In this document: positions 22,301 through 29,745 of the stretch, piece by piece
Layout: every line of letters begins with the position of its first letter
How positions within the stretch are numbered: the first letter of the stretch is position 1
Virus record (IMG/VR): IMGVR_UViG_3300008108_003686
Location: 1 to 58,672 of that record
DNA length: 58,672 nt
Reading direction: 5' to 3' (one strand)
Origin: a virus
Notes under the pieces: generated by a model
Databases searched by the model: none
What the model saw: the letters and a program-made list of their open reading frames with translations, nothing else
What the model was told of the DNA's origin: nothing
Program-made: the position numbers and the translations under genes

Positions 22301-25300
22301 GTACAAAACGTAACAACATTTGGTACAGCCTGTGTGGGATGTAAGATCGATGGAGATCTACACAACGGCGGTAATAAATCTATCGTCAGTAACGATTTTA
22401 CACAAGTAATTTCAGACGGTATTGGTGTATGGTGTACCAATCTAGGTAGAACAGAACTTGTATCTGTGTTTGGATATTACGGACATATTGGGTATCTAGC
22501 AGAAGACGGTGGTAAGATACGTGCTACTAACGGTAACAGCTCATACGGAACATACGGTTGTGTAGCAGAAGGGGTTGATGCTACAGAAACAGCAATCACA
22601 GGTATAGTTAATAACCGATACGAAGAAGCACTGATCACAAAAGTATTAACCAACGGTCAACAGGTACTACGTGTTGAATATCAAAATGCTGGTATTGATT
22701 ATACCTCAGGCACGTTTACATTTAACGGACCAGGAACATCATTTACTACTGTTGGTAATGAGACTAGAGATGGCGGTATTTTTGAAGTTAGATTGTTAGA
22801 CAATGACGACAGTTCAGGACAATTTGGCGGCCTTGATTATCTAAGTTCAGAAAACGTTGCTCAAAGTGGAACAACTAGTTCAATTACCCTAGCAGCCACT
22901 GACGATCAAACCAGTTCAGCTTATATTGGTATGAGAATTTATATCCAATCCGGAACTGGTGTAGGTCAATATGGTTATATCAACACCTACAATGCTGGTT
23001 CTAAACTAGCAGGAGTTTATAGAGAGTCAACTGGCACTAGTGGATGGGATCATGTTGTGCCAGGTACAGCTATTGTAGCACCAGATCCCTCATCATTATA
23101 CATCATTGAACCAAGAGTAACAGTAGCAGCACCTACCGAAAGTTCTCCTAGCGTCTCAGGAGGCTCAGTAGTTGGTCAATCAGATGCTGTTTATGCCAAT
23201 GTAAGACAAACATTTACCAATGTGTCTGCTTCAGGCGGTGCTGGAACCGGTGCTACATTTAATATAACTAGAAATGGTGAAACATATACTGTTACTTTAA
23301 ATCAAGCCGGACAAAATTATGTTAATAATAATTTGTTGACCATCTTAGGCACCTCATTAGGAGGAACAACACCTGCCAATGATCTTAGAATACGTATCGA
23401 AACCGTAGATTCAACTCCAGGGTTAGTAGTCGGAGAAATATTAACATTTTCCTATGAAGGCAAAGGCAGGGGTGGTAATTTTGTAATACTACTGGCGAAT
23501 GGCGGAGTATCAACTAACACAGCATATTATTCAACCAATGGTACAACTTGGCAAACATCTACTCTACCATCAATCAACATATGGACAGCGATAGCCAGTG
23601 GGGATATTGGCGGAGTTTCCTACGTTGTAGCATTAGGAAATGCTGCCACAGGAGCAGCTTATAGTACAGACGGCGGAGTAACTTGGAACTCAGCAACTAT
23701 ACCGCAAATTAGTGATGTAACATCTGTAGCGTTTGGTGGAGGTCGTTTTGTTGCTGTTAGAGCGGATTCTGCCACTCCACTAGTATCTACTAATGGTACA
23801 ACTTGGGCTAACGGTGCTAATAATTTACCTACACGTACAAATTGGCCAAGCATTACCTACGGTAAAGGCAGATTCTTTGCTGTTTCTACGGCAGGTGCTC
23901 CTGGATCAGTAACCTCGGCATATAGTTTAGACGGTATTACATGGACTTCGGCTGCTCTTACAGGGCTCGCCGACTGGAGCAGTATTGCGTATGGAAATAA
24001 TGTGTTTGTGGCTGTGAGTTCTACAGGATCTAATATTGCTGTTAGCAACGATGGAACTAGTTGGACCGGAGTATTAAACACTATCACTGTTGGTAAAGTA
24101 GGATACGGGCAAGGTACCTTTGTAGCAACAGGATCTGCTTCTTCTACAGCACATTGGAAATCACAGGATGGCCGTACTTGGACACAGGGTACTGCTGCTT
24201 ATACTACTACAGGAAGACCAATATTTGGCAATCCAAACGGATCTCCATTATGGATTATTCCGCAGTCAACAGTAGCAGGTCCGGCAGCATTGGTAACCGG
24301 AACAAGAGCTTATGTACGTGCTAGAGTTGCTGATACTAAGATTGTGGAATTTAGAGTAATAGAACCAGGTAGCGGTTATAGTTCAGTAACTCCGCCTGCG
24401 TTAACTGTCACAGATCCTAATAATACCTACGAAGCACCACATACAGTGCGAGTAGGCAACGGTGTACTAGCGAATCCTACATTTATCACTAGGGGTGCTG
24501 ATTGGGAAGTGGCTACAGGTTCGGTAGTTGGAGATGGTTATGCTGATATATTCCAAAATGGCAGCTATGTTGACGTTAAGGGATTATATTCTATACCGGT
24601 ACCAGGATCAAACGTTGAATTTAACAGTTTACCTGGACAGTTCTATAAATTAGTCACTGTTACACAACTACTAGGAACCGGGCCTTATACAGCTAGATTA
24701 CAGGTAAGCCCACCTATTGAAATACCCGAAGCTGTGCCACACGAAGATCCTTTTGAAATTAGGATACGTTATTCACAGGTTCGACTAACAGGCCATGACT
24801 TCTTAGATATTGGTACTGGTAATTTCACCAGTACAAATTATCCAGGATTGCCACTGATTGATCCAATTCCAACCAATGAAACTGTGGAAAGCAATGGTGG
24901 TCGTGTGTTCTACACATCAACAGACCAGGACGGTAACTTCCGAGTTGGTGGATTATTCACAGTCGAACAAAGTACAGGTACTGCTACACTAAACGCAGAT
25001 GCGTTTAACATTGCAGGACTACAAGAGCTCAGCTTGGGCTCGGTAGAATTGGGCACAGGGGGTGCTACAATCACTGAATTCAGTACAGATCCGTTCTTTA
25101 CACAGGATTCAGATTCAGTTATACCTACTCAGAGAGCAGTTAAGGCTTATATTGCTTCACAAATTGGTTCAGGTTCCAGTACCCTGAACGTAAATACTCT
25201 CACAGCAGGTCAGATATTTGTAGCTAATGACTACATTACAACCACCACAGGCGGCCGCATTAACGTGCTTGCTCCGATGAATTTCATTGGTGGTATTAAT

Positions 25301-25339
25301 GGAGTACCGGTGGCTATGAACTTATTTTTACATAGTTAA
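19319..25339 (+). CDS. Giant virion protein, paralogue of the 13628 product with extra modules
   Basis: This protein has 2006 residues. It has the same N-terminal array of eight CBM-like repeats (residues ~9-450; RGDWTTDTRYRLNDIVKYGG) and the same beta-helix body (MFLVRNSTGVRNMTVQGL; NGGNKSIVSNDF) as its upstream neighbour. Two copies of a helical module with the signature K/A-C-x-R-D-V-G-x-x-I-D-A (near 593 and 892) interrupt the beta-helix and are absent from the neighbour. A module GATFNITRNGETYTVTLN near 1307 is also found four times in the 2695-residue protein at 34741. A Trp/Gly-repeat propeller spans about 1377-1657. The C-terminus repeats VFYTSTDQDGNFRVG (near 1864) and IPTQRAVKAYIA. 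An adhesive fibre or baseplate protein is inferred. Confidence 0.85.
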   Translation: MAEFKLGRIRFIWKGEWAAGTSYLKDDVVRVNGKVYICVIGHTADSNFYVDADNFPARWNQASDGQAWRGDWTVDTEYFVNDIVKYGGQLYICLVGHTSAANASDGLEVDLDLGDSTQSKWDQFAEGFEWRGDWTTDTRYRLNDIVKYGGNTYLCNLGHISAPTAAMGLEGLDRLTAGQKADINKWDQFSEAFDWKGPWAPSTRYKINDVVSFGGTTYVCNEGHPAAATFTLGLEADQSKWDYFNQGVEYLGAWDPVDQNYKVNDLVKTGNGVYICLQKHTSSVSRTFEQDEDSGYWAQFLEGLQFENSWNSSSVYQPGDIVTYGGYAYVAVTNHSNIKPTEAVTGAQNWDLFTTAFKFQQDWSGSTNYKVGDVVRLSGYTYVAIEDNNNQKPPNLTYWEQLNPGIRWLGTWANGYGYVLGDAVRYGPNSYICVLAHTSATATNRPDVDISGTYWNLLANGQESSVLTTQGDLVYYGGAGPTRLPIGSDGQVLVVNSAAAPEWKYWGEVDQLYYVSLDGTDEVAPTYGITLDKPWRTVRYAADQIEKGTRNPEAAFILEINRQFVQRETVQWINYQITNNISPFVSSFSYDTTKCERDVGLIIDALLWDIRHGGNVRSRQAAVEYVTNASTFYGLGQKEETVAAINYAVNTLVNTCVLLNTAPGTNYQVTNSVPVNDRILQIIDTDYVAEDSSFTEIANLKTLITTAISSGTLGSVGAEVKPQRTILVKTGVFYETLPIIVPVDTAVVGDELRSTNIRPAASQIDATDVPKSLDALTRIKAIIADIVEGTTVTKTTTGTNPNTETQSQTKPFATATEGTLVETLVQNAYDHVDFYLNAVGSAPTMAGSNAAASSYNVYAAVRQLELNRQFIIAEVHAYIALTYPSYTYSLAACARDVGEYIDAIKFDLVYTGNYRTLTSAEWYVNGVTGSITENMFLVRNSTGVRNMTVQGLTGTLVGPNAYGTYRPTAGAYVSLDPGWGPNDQRVWITTRSCYVQNVTTFGTACVGCKIDGDLHNGGNKSIVSNDFTQVISDGIGVWCTNLGRTELVSVFGYYGHIGYLAEDGGKIRATNGNSSYGTYGCVAEGVDATETAITGIVNNRYEEALITKVLTNGQQVLRVEYQNAGIDYTSGTFTFNGPGTSFTTVGNETRDGGIFEVRLLDNDDSSGQFGGLDYLSSENVAQSGTTSSITLAATDDQTSSAYIGMRIYIQSGTGVGQYGYINTYNAGSKLAGVYRESTGTSGWDHVVPGTAIVAPDPSSLYIIEPRVTVAAPTESSPSVSGGSVVGQSDAVYANVRQTFTNVSASGGAGTGATFNITRNGETYTVTLNQAGQNYVNNNLLTILGTSLGGTTPANDLRIRIETVDSTPGLVVGEILTFSYEGKGRGGNFVILLANGGVSTNTAYYSTNGTTWQTSTLPSINIWTAIASGDIGGVSYVVALGNAATGAAYSTDGGVTWNSATIPQISDVTSVAFGGGRFVAVRADSATPLVSTNGTTWANGANNLPTRTNWPSITYGKGRFFAVSTAGAPGSVTSAYSLDGITWTSAALTGLADWSSIAYGNNVFVAVSSTGSNIAVSNDGTSWTGVLNTITVGKVGYGQGTFVATGSASSTAHWKSQDGRTWTQGTAAYTTTGRPIFGNPNGSPLWIIPQSTVAGPAALVTGTRAYVRARVADTKIVEFRVIEPGSGYSSVTPPALTVTDPNNTYEAPHTVRVGNGVLANPTFITRGADWEVATGSVVGDGYADIFQNGSYVDVKGLYSIPVPGSNVEFNSLPGQFYKLVTVTQLLGTGPYTARLQVSPPIEIPEAVPHEDPFEIRIRYSQVRLTGHDFLDIGTGNFTSTNYPGLPLIDPIPTNETVESNGGRVFYTSTDQDGNFRVGGLFTVEQSTGTATLNADAFNIAGLQELSLGSVELGTGGATITEFSTDPFFTQDSDSVIPTQRAVKAYIASQIGSGSSTLNVNTLTAGQIFVANDYITTTTGGRINVLAPMNFIGGINGVPVAMNLFLHS

Positions 25340-25351
25340 TGGAGATTTTAA

Positions 25352-25672
25352 ATGGCAACAGGTAGATTAGGTGCTAACGATATAGCAGCAGCTACAAATA
25401 CAACAGTATACACAGTTCCGTCGGACACATTTTCGGTGGTTACCTTGTCAATCTGTAACAGAGGCAACCAAGCGGTTGCTGTAAGAGTAGCTGTATCCGC
25501 TGCTGCAACGCCCGTAGCAGCAGAATGGATTGAATTTGACACAGAAGTTTTGGGCAAGGGTGTTCTAGAACGCACAGGTATTGTTATGGACGCAGGTAGA
25601 CTTTTAGTAGTCTATTCCAGCGGTGCTAACGTTAGTGCAGTAGCGTTCGGCATAGAAACACCAACAGCATAA
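25352..25672 (+). CDS. Small virion-associated protein (106 aa)
   Basis: The ATG lies seven bases after GGAG (25341-25344). The Ala/Val-rich beta protein opens MATGRLGANDIAAATNTTVY and contains VVTLSICNRGNQAVAVRVAV. It follows a giant structural gene, as the 109-residue protein at 12918 does. No catalytic motif or signal peptide is present. A fibre-associated or cap subunit is inferred from size, composition and context only. Its stop codon is built into the downstream TAAATA late promoter. Confidence 0.65.
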   Translation: MATGRLGANDIAAATNTTVYTVPSDTFSVVTLSICNRGNQAVAVRVAVSAAATPVAAEWIEFDTEVLGKGVLERTGIVMDAGRLLVVYSSGANVSAVAFGIETPTA

Positions 25673-25675
25673 ATA
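25669..25675 (+). promoter_or_regulatory. T4-like late promoter overlapping a stop codon
   Basis: ATAAATA, whose TAA is the stop of the upstream 106-residue gene. The predicted +1 is near 25681, and an AGGGGA ribosome-site-like sequence precedes the ATG at 25696. Confidence 0.5.
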
Positions 25676-25695
25676 TACATTGACAGGGGATTTAC

Positions 25696-26028
25696 ATGGG
25701 AAGATATATTACAACAACAGGCACAGCGAATAACGTTATTCGTGAAGTTTCTGCAGCCTTTAACGCTTCAGTCAATGATCGCATTTTAGCGTCTAGTGCG
25801 GGTGGTGCTTTTACAATCACACTACCAAACGTTTCTACGTTACTACTCAACGATACGATACAGATTATCGATATTGGCGGTGTAGCAGCAACTAACAACA
25901 TTACAGTTGGTAGAAATGGTGCTAAAATTCAAAACATCAACGACGATTTAACCATCGACGTTAATGGATCGATCATTACTTTGGTTTATACAGGCTCAAC
26001 ATACGGGTGGGTAGTAGCATCTGCTTGA
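25696..26028 (+). CDS. Small fibre-like protein (110 aa)
   Basis: The protein opens MGRYITTTGTANNVIREVSA and continues with alternating beta-strand sequence (GGAFTITLPNVSTLLLNDTI, NNITVGRNGAKIQNINDDLT). The pattern of N-G turns and T-I-x-V strands resembles short segments of phage fibre shafts or tips. No enzyme signature is seen. It lies between a CBM-type giant protein and the Cys-rich trio, so a tail-fibre accessory role is inferred. Confidence 0.6.
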   Translation: MGRYITTTGTANNVIREVSAAFNASVNDRILASSAGGAFTITLPNVSTLLLNDTIQIIDIGGVAATNNITVGRNGAKIQNINDDLTIDVNGSIITLVYTGSTYGWVVASA

Positions 26029-26049
26029 TGAATAAAAACAGGAAGAAAC

Positions 26050-27018
26050 ATGCCAACATCATTTAGGAATTTAGTTCAGATCAAAGGCGATGGTATCTAC
26101 GCTACCGAGGAACATCTCGAGCGTGGCAGAATCTGGCTATATACACCGGGCAACAACTATACCAACTATCAAATTTGTTGGAAAGCCCCTGCTAGAGGTA
26201 CAGCAGTTATAGAAATTTGGGGTGCTGGCGGTAGTGGTGCTCGTATGTGCTGCTGCGGAGGAGGACTTCCTGGCAACGCAGGTGCTTATTCAAAGAAAGC
26301 TATCCGAGTAGAATCGGGCTGTTATGTCTGCGGAGCAGTGGGATTTAGCTGCGGTAACGCAGATGCTATCTGTTTCCGAGGTTGCTCAGACGCAACTGGT
26401 GTAACATGGACAGGAAACTGCGGGGCGTCGGGCTGCTTATGTGCCCAGGGTGGAGCAGGCGGTAGAAGTTTCTGTACTACAGGAACATCATTATATTGCT
26501 GTTTTGCTGCTAACGGATATTGTTCTCGAGGCCCATACAACGATAACTGCGGAACGATCTGTAATTACTTTGGTGGAATTTGGATTGCCTGTGGTTACGG
26601 CGGCGACGTTAACCGTTGCGGCGGATTTAGCTGTACAGCATTTTTAGGCTGTCAAGGCCCATGCATCTGTTCTTTTACCTACCACGTAGCAACACCACCG
26701 GGATATGTTTCTAAATGCGGCGGAGTTGTAGTATTTGGTACAGAAAACAGCAACGAATTCTCAAACTGGTCGGGCCAAGGTGCCCATCAACATCAATCAG
26801 CATTAAACGCACAGTCAAGACAACCAACACACGGCATCCCCTGGTCGTACTGTTGGGGATTTGGCGGCGGCTGCGGCTGTTATGACAACGAAGGATGCTA
26901 CACAGGTGTAGGTCCAGGTTATCCTGGAACTCCTCCTAATCCATGTCCTGAAGTTCGCGACCACGGTCGTCGCGGCGGCCACGGTGCTATCCGTATTAGA
27001 TTTATAGAGGGACAATAA
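26050..27018 (+). CDS. Glycine/cysteine-rich adhesin-like protein, copy 1 of 3
   Basis: This is a 322-residue protein with 30 cysteines by hand count (about 9%) and many Gly. It opens MPTSFRNLVQ. A conserved core IEIWGAGGSGARMCCCGGG lies near residues 54-72, and the Cys continue as scattered singles and pairs (YCC, GCGCY) to RGGHGAIRIRF at the C-terminus. WGAGG-type glycine-rich domains occur in phage tail-fibre tips, and glycine-rich adhesins such as T-even gp38 fold as polyglycine sandwiches, so a receptor-binding role is inferred. What the cysteines do is unknown. An AGGAAG ribosome site precedes the ATG. It is the first of three tandem paralogues. Local G+C is high (63% at 26221-26280) because Gly and Cys codons dominate. 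Confidence 0.75.
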   Translation: MPTSFRNLVQIKGDGIYATEEHLERGRIWLYTPGNNYTNYQICWKAPARGTAVIEIWGAGGSGARMCCCGGGLPGNAGAYSKKAIRVESGCYVCGAVGFSCGNADAICFRGCSDATGVTWTGNCGASGCLCAQGGAGGRSFCTTGTSLYCCFAANGYCSRGPYNDNCGTICNYFGGIWIACGYGGDVNRCGGFSCTAFLGCQGPCICSFTYHVATPPGYVSKCGGVVVFGTENSNEFSNWSGQGAHQHQSALNAQSRQPTHGIPWSYCWGFGGGCGCYDNEGCYTGVGPGYPGTPPNPCPEVRDHGRRGGHGAIRIRFIEGQ

Positions 27019-27019
27019 G

Positions 27020-28015
27020 ATGCCAACATCATTTAAAGGTCTTGTTCAGGCAAAATTACCGTTTATCGCATTCGAAGAAGAAAATCTCGAACAAGGTCGA
27101 ATTTGGGCATACACTCATGGTAATGTCCGAACAAAGATGTGCGGCGAAGTTTGTTGGATTGCTCCTGCTAGCGGACTTGCTACAGTTGAAATTTGGGGTG
27201 CTGGCGGTAGTGGTGCTAAGATGTGCTGCTGCGGTGGCGGTATTCCAGGTAATCCTGGAGCTTACTCTAAGAAAACTATCTGTGTAGCTTCTGGCTGCTT
27301 AATTACAGGAACTATTGGATTTAGCTGCGGCAATTCAAACGATTTATGTTTCCGAGGTTGCTCAGAACCCACAGGTGTATGCTGGCGTTCTACAACAACT
27401 AACGGATGTATGTGTGCTCAAGGTGGCCGCGGAGGTACTACTTTCTGTTCTACAGGAACATCAATGTGGTGCTGTTTCCAAGCTGGCGGATTCTGCGGAA
27501 CTGGTCCATTTAATGCCAACTGTGGAATTATCTGTAACTACGGAACAGGTACAGCATCATGTTGTGCTGATGCGTTTGGTGGCGATGTTAACGCAAGAGG
27601 CGGTTTTAGCCGTGCTACTTTCTTTGGATGTACACCAAGCTGTCCATGTTCTACATTTTTCCACGTAGCAACGCCACCGGGATATTACAGCGATTGCGGT
27701 GCGGAAATTACCTACACTAATGAGGGCGATAGCGGCCACTCTAGCTGGAGCGGAATGGCACTAAATGGTTTCTTATATGGGTTAAACGTAGCAGGACGCC
27801 AACCAGGTCGCGGTGTTGACGGTGCTCACTCATGTTGGACTGGCGGTAGAACTTGCGGATGTTATGACGGTAACGGATGTATACCATTTGTTCCGCCAGG
27901 GTTTCCAGGATTACCACCATTTCCATGCGGCGATGTGCGTGATCACGCATATCGTGGCGGCCATGGTGCTATTCGTATCCGATTCGTACAAGATGGTACA
28001 GTAAGAGATTTATAA
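27020..28015 (+). CDS. Glycine/cysteine-rich adhesin-like protein, copy 2 of 3
   Basis: This 331-residue protein has 30 cysteines. It begins one base after the stop of copy 1, with a GAGGGAC ribosome-site-like sequence inside that gene's end. The same frame is kept: MPTSFKGLVQ start, VEIWGAGGSGAKMCCCGGG core, YRGGHGAIRIRF near the end, plus a short extra tail (VQDGTVRDL). A 30-base stretch (27188-27217) is identical to 26212-26241 in copy 1, although most of the two genes has diverged. Several Cys positions are conserved in all three copies, while the middle (residues ~175-270) varies most. That fits a conserved scaffold with variable surface loops. The receptor-binding role is inferred. Confidence 0.75.
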   Translation: MPTSFKGLVQAKLPFIAFEEENLEQGRIWAYTHGNVRTKMCGEVCWIAPASGLATVEIWGAGGSGAKMCCCGGGIPGNPGAYSKKTICVASGCLITGTIGFSCGNSNDLCFRGCSEPTGVCWRSTTTNGCMCAQGGRGGTTFCSTGTSMWCCFQAGGFCGTGPFNANCGIICNYGTGTASCCADAFGGDVNARGGFSRATFFGCTPSCPCSTFFHVATPPGYYSDCGAEITYTNEGDSGHSSWSGMALNGFLYGLNVAGRQPGRGVDGAHSCWTGGRTCGCYDGNGCIPFVPPGFPGLPPFPCGDVRDHAYRGGHGAIRIRFVQDGTVRDL

Positions 28016-28026
28016 GAGATAAAATA

Positions 28027-28995
28027 ATGCCTACATCGTTTCAAAATTTAATAAGATCAAGAACAACTGGTCGCGTAGAGGAAAACCTAGAAACAGGCAG
28101 AATCTATGTGTTCACACCAGGTACCATGTATACAAACTTTTGTAACGGGTTTTGTTGGAATCCTCCATCAACTGGTAGAGCAGTAATTGAAGTATGGGGT
28201 GCTGGCGGATCCGGAGCACAGATGTGCTGCTGCGGTGGAGGTACTCCAGGTAACGCAGGTGCTTATTCTAAAAAAACAATTTGTGTTAGTTCAACCGATT
28301 TTGTAAGAGGTACTATTGGTAACAGTTGTGGTAACAGTTCCACATTGTGTTTCCGTGGTTGTTCAGATCCTACTGGAGTATGTTGGACTCAGTGTGCTGC
28401 TGCTCAAAACGGTTGTATCTGTGCCCAGGGCGGAGCAGGTGGCCGCGGTATGTGCTCTACAGGAACATCATTGTTCTGTTGCTTTGTTAACCAATCACAC
28501 TGTTTTACAGGACCATTTAACGATAACTGCGGTGTTATCTGTAATTATTTTAACGGTATTTGGATTGCTTGTGCTTACGGCGGTGACACAAACTGTTGTG
28601 GTCATTTCAGTTGTTCAGTATTCTTTGGTTGCTTACCACAGTGTCCTTGCTGTTTTCAATATCACACAGCATCTCCGGCAGGATTTTATAGTTGCGGACC
28701 TTATAACGTAGCAGCGTTTGGTGCTGAAGATGACAACAGACATTCAAACTGGTCAGGTCAACCGTTAATGCAGGAAGTAAATGCGTTTTCAGCATTGCGT
28801 AGATCGCCCACCGGCGGCATTCCTATGAACTATTGCTGGAGATCAGATAGAAAATGCGGATGTTATGAAATGCAGGGCTGTATTCACTACGCACCACCAG
28901 CAACAGGTGGATACCCAACAAGCCCATGTCCAGGGGTTCGTGACCATGCTGGTCGCGGCGGATGGGGTGCTGTTAGAATTAGATTCTTTACATAA
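28027..28995 (+). CDS. Glycine/cysteine-rich adhesin-like protein, copy 3 of 3
   Basis: This 322-residue protein has 33 cysteines, the most of the trio. It opens MPTSFQNLIRSR, carries the core IEVWGAGGSGAQMCCCGGG and ends RGGWGAVRIRFFT. The upstream sequence TAAGAGATAAAATA supplies an AAGAG-like ribosome site and nearly repeats the sequence before the giant gene at 13628. Gln and Phe replace several Gly in the middle (CCFQYH). Function as for the other copies: probable fibre-tip or surface protein, inferred from the WGAGG core and from position at the end of the fibre cluster. Confidence 0.75.
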   Translation: MPTSFQNLIRSRTTGRVEENLETGRIYVFTPGTMYTNFCNGFCWNPPSTGRAVIEVWGAGGSGAQMCCCGGGTPGNAGAYSKKTICVSSTDFVRGTIGNSCGNSSTLCFRGCSDPTGVCWTQCAAAQNGCICAQGGAGGRGMCSTGTSLFCCFVNQSHCFTGPFNDNCGVICNYFNGIWIACAYGGDTNCCGHFSCSVFFGCLPQCPCCFQYHTASPAGFYSCGPYNVAAFGAEDDNRHSNWSGQPLMQEVNAFSALRRSPTGGIPMNYCWRSDRKCGCYEMQGCIHYAPPATGGYPTSPCPGVRDHAGRGGWGAVRIRFFT

Positions 28996-28998
28996 ATA
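28992..28998 (+). promoter_or_regulatory. T4-like late promoter overlapping a stop codon
   Basis: ATAAATA, whose TAA is the stop of the third Cys-rich gene. The predicted +1 is near 29004, just before the AGAGGAAG ribosome site of the next gene. Confidence 0.5.
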
Positions 28999-29014
28999 GT
29001 GTTAGAGGAAGATT

Positions 29015-29662
29015 ATGAGAAAAAATTTTACATTTTTATTACCAGATGAGCCATACAAAAACACCACGGCTCTAAACAAGGTACAGAATGCGGTCTATAC
29101 TGGACCTCGTTACTTCGCTATCTGTGTCATTGATGCTACAGGCGAAATCAAATATATTGCTAGAAGAGGAGAGTCTTTGGCAGAGATTGATTTTGATAAT
29201 CTTGTAGATGATGATCCAGCAACAACATTTTATTTGATTGACGCTAACGAACATCCGTTTCCTGCCGCTTATTTGTTGAATACATATGAAACTGGCGATG
29301 TTGCTGATTATTCGACAGATTTAGTCGATGCTGACGGCAACGAATGGAACTACACATATCATTACGATGATAATACTGGATCAATTGGACAATGTTTTTA
29401 TGGCCAATCGTTAAAATATATCAATAATCAATTTGTAGGACCAGAATATAGATTACACGCTGTTACTAAACAAAGTCTTATTGAAAACTATAGAAATATA
29501 GCTACAGCTATTGAACAAAGTCTACAAATAAATGATTATACAGATGAAGACCGAACAGCCTTTGCTGCTCACATAGCATGGCTTCGTGATTTGGAAAGAC
29601 TTTACGCCGGTGTTGATCATTGGAAAATTCCATTCCCAAGTAACTTACCAACTTTAATTTAA
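29015..29662 (+). CDS. Possible tail-fibre assembly chaperone (215 aa)
   Basis: The protein opens MRKNFTFLLPDEPYKNTTAL. The C-terminal third is helical (SLIENYRNIATAIEQSL, FAAHIAWLRDLERLY) and ends GVDHWKIPFPSNLPTLI. A C-terminal helix followed by a Trp/Pro-rich tail recalls phage tail-fibre assembly proteins (Mu gpU-like, Phage_tail_APC), and the gene follows the adhesin-like trio, where such chaperones usually lie. This is a resemblance of layout, not a firm family match; it could also be a virion protein. AGAGGAAG precedes the ATG. It is the last gene before the sigma70-driven glycosylation unit. Confidence 0.5.
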   Translation: MRKNFTFLLPDEPYKNTTALNKVQNAVYTGPRYFAICVIDATGEIKYIARRGESLAEIDFDNLVDDDPATTFYLIDANEHPFPAAYLLNTYETGDVADYSTDLVDADGNEWNYTYHYDDNTGSIGQCFYGQSLKYINNQFVGPEYRLHAVTKQSLIENYRNIATAIEQSLQINDYTDEDRTAFAAHIAWLRDLERLYAGVDHWKIPFPSNLPTLI

Positions 29663-29670
29663 AAAAACTC

Positions 29671-29700
29671 TTGAACCAAGACTAGGTTCTGTGTTATTAT
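29671..29700 (+). promoter_or_regulatory. Sigma70-type promoter of the heptosyl/carbamoyl unit
   Basis: TTGAAC (29671-29676), an 18-base spacer, then TATTAT (29695-29700). The predicted +1 is near 29707, and GGAG at 29737-29740 lies five bases before the ATG at 29746. This differs from the TAAATA late promoters around it. Confidence 0.6.
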
Positions 29701-29729
29701 TGTAGTGATACATAGTAAGACAGAACCTA
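29683..29729 (+). repeat. 10-bp inverted repeat across promoter and leader
   Basis: TAGGTTCTGT (29683-29692) and ACAGAACCTA (29720-29729) are perfect inverted copies with 27 bases between them. The left arm lies in the -35/-10 spacer and the right arm downstream of +1, followed by TTTT. It may be an operator or a long-loop terminator for upstream late transcripts. Confidence 0.55.
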
Positions 29730-29745
29730 TTTTCTTGGAGTTTAA

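Noticed and set aside
27042-28711. Alternate-frame plus-strand ORFs inside the Cys-rich genes
   Set aside because: They are frame shadows caused by biased Gly/Cys codons; the main frames are conserved among the three copies, the shadows are not.
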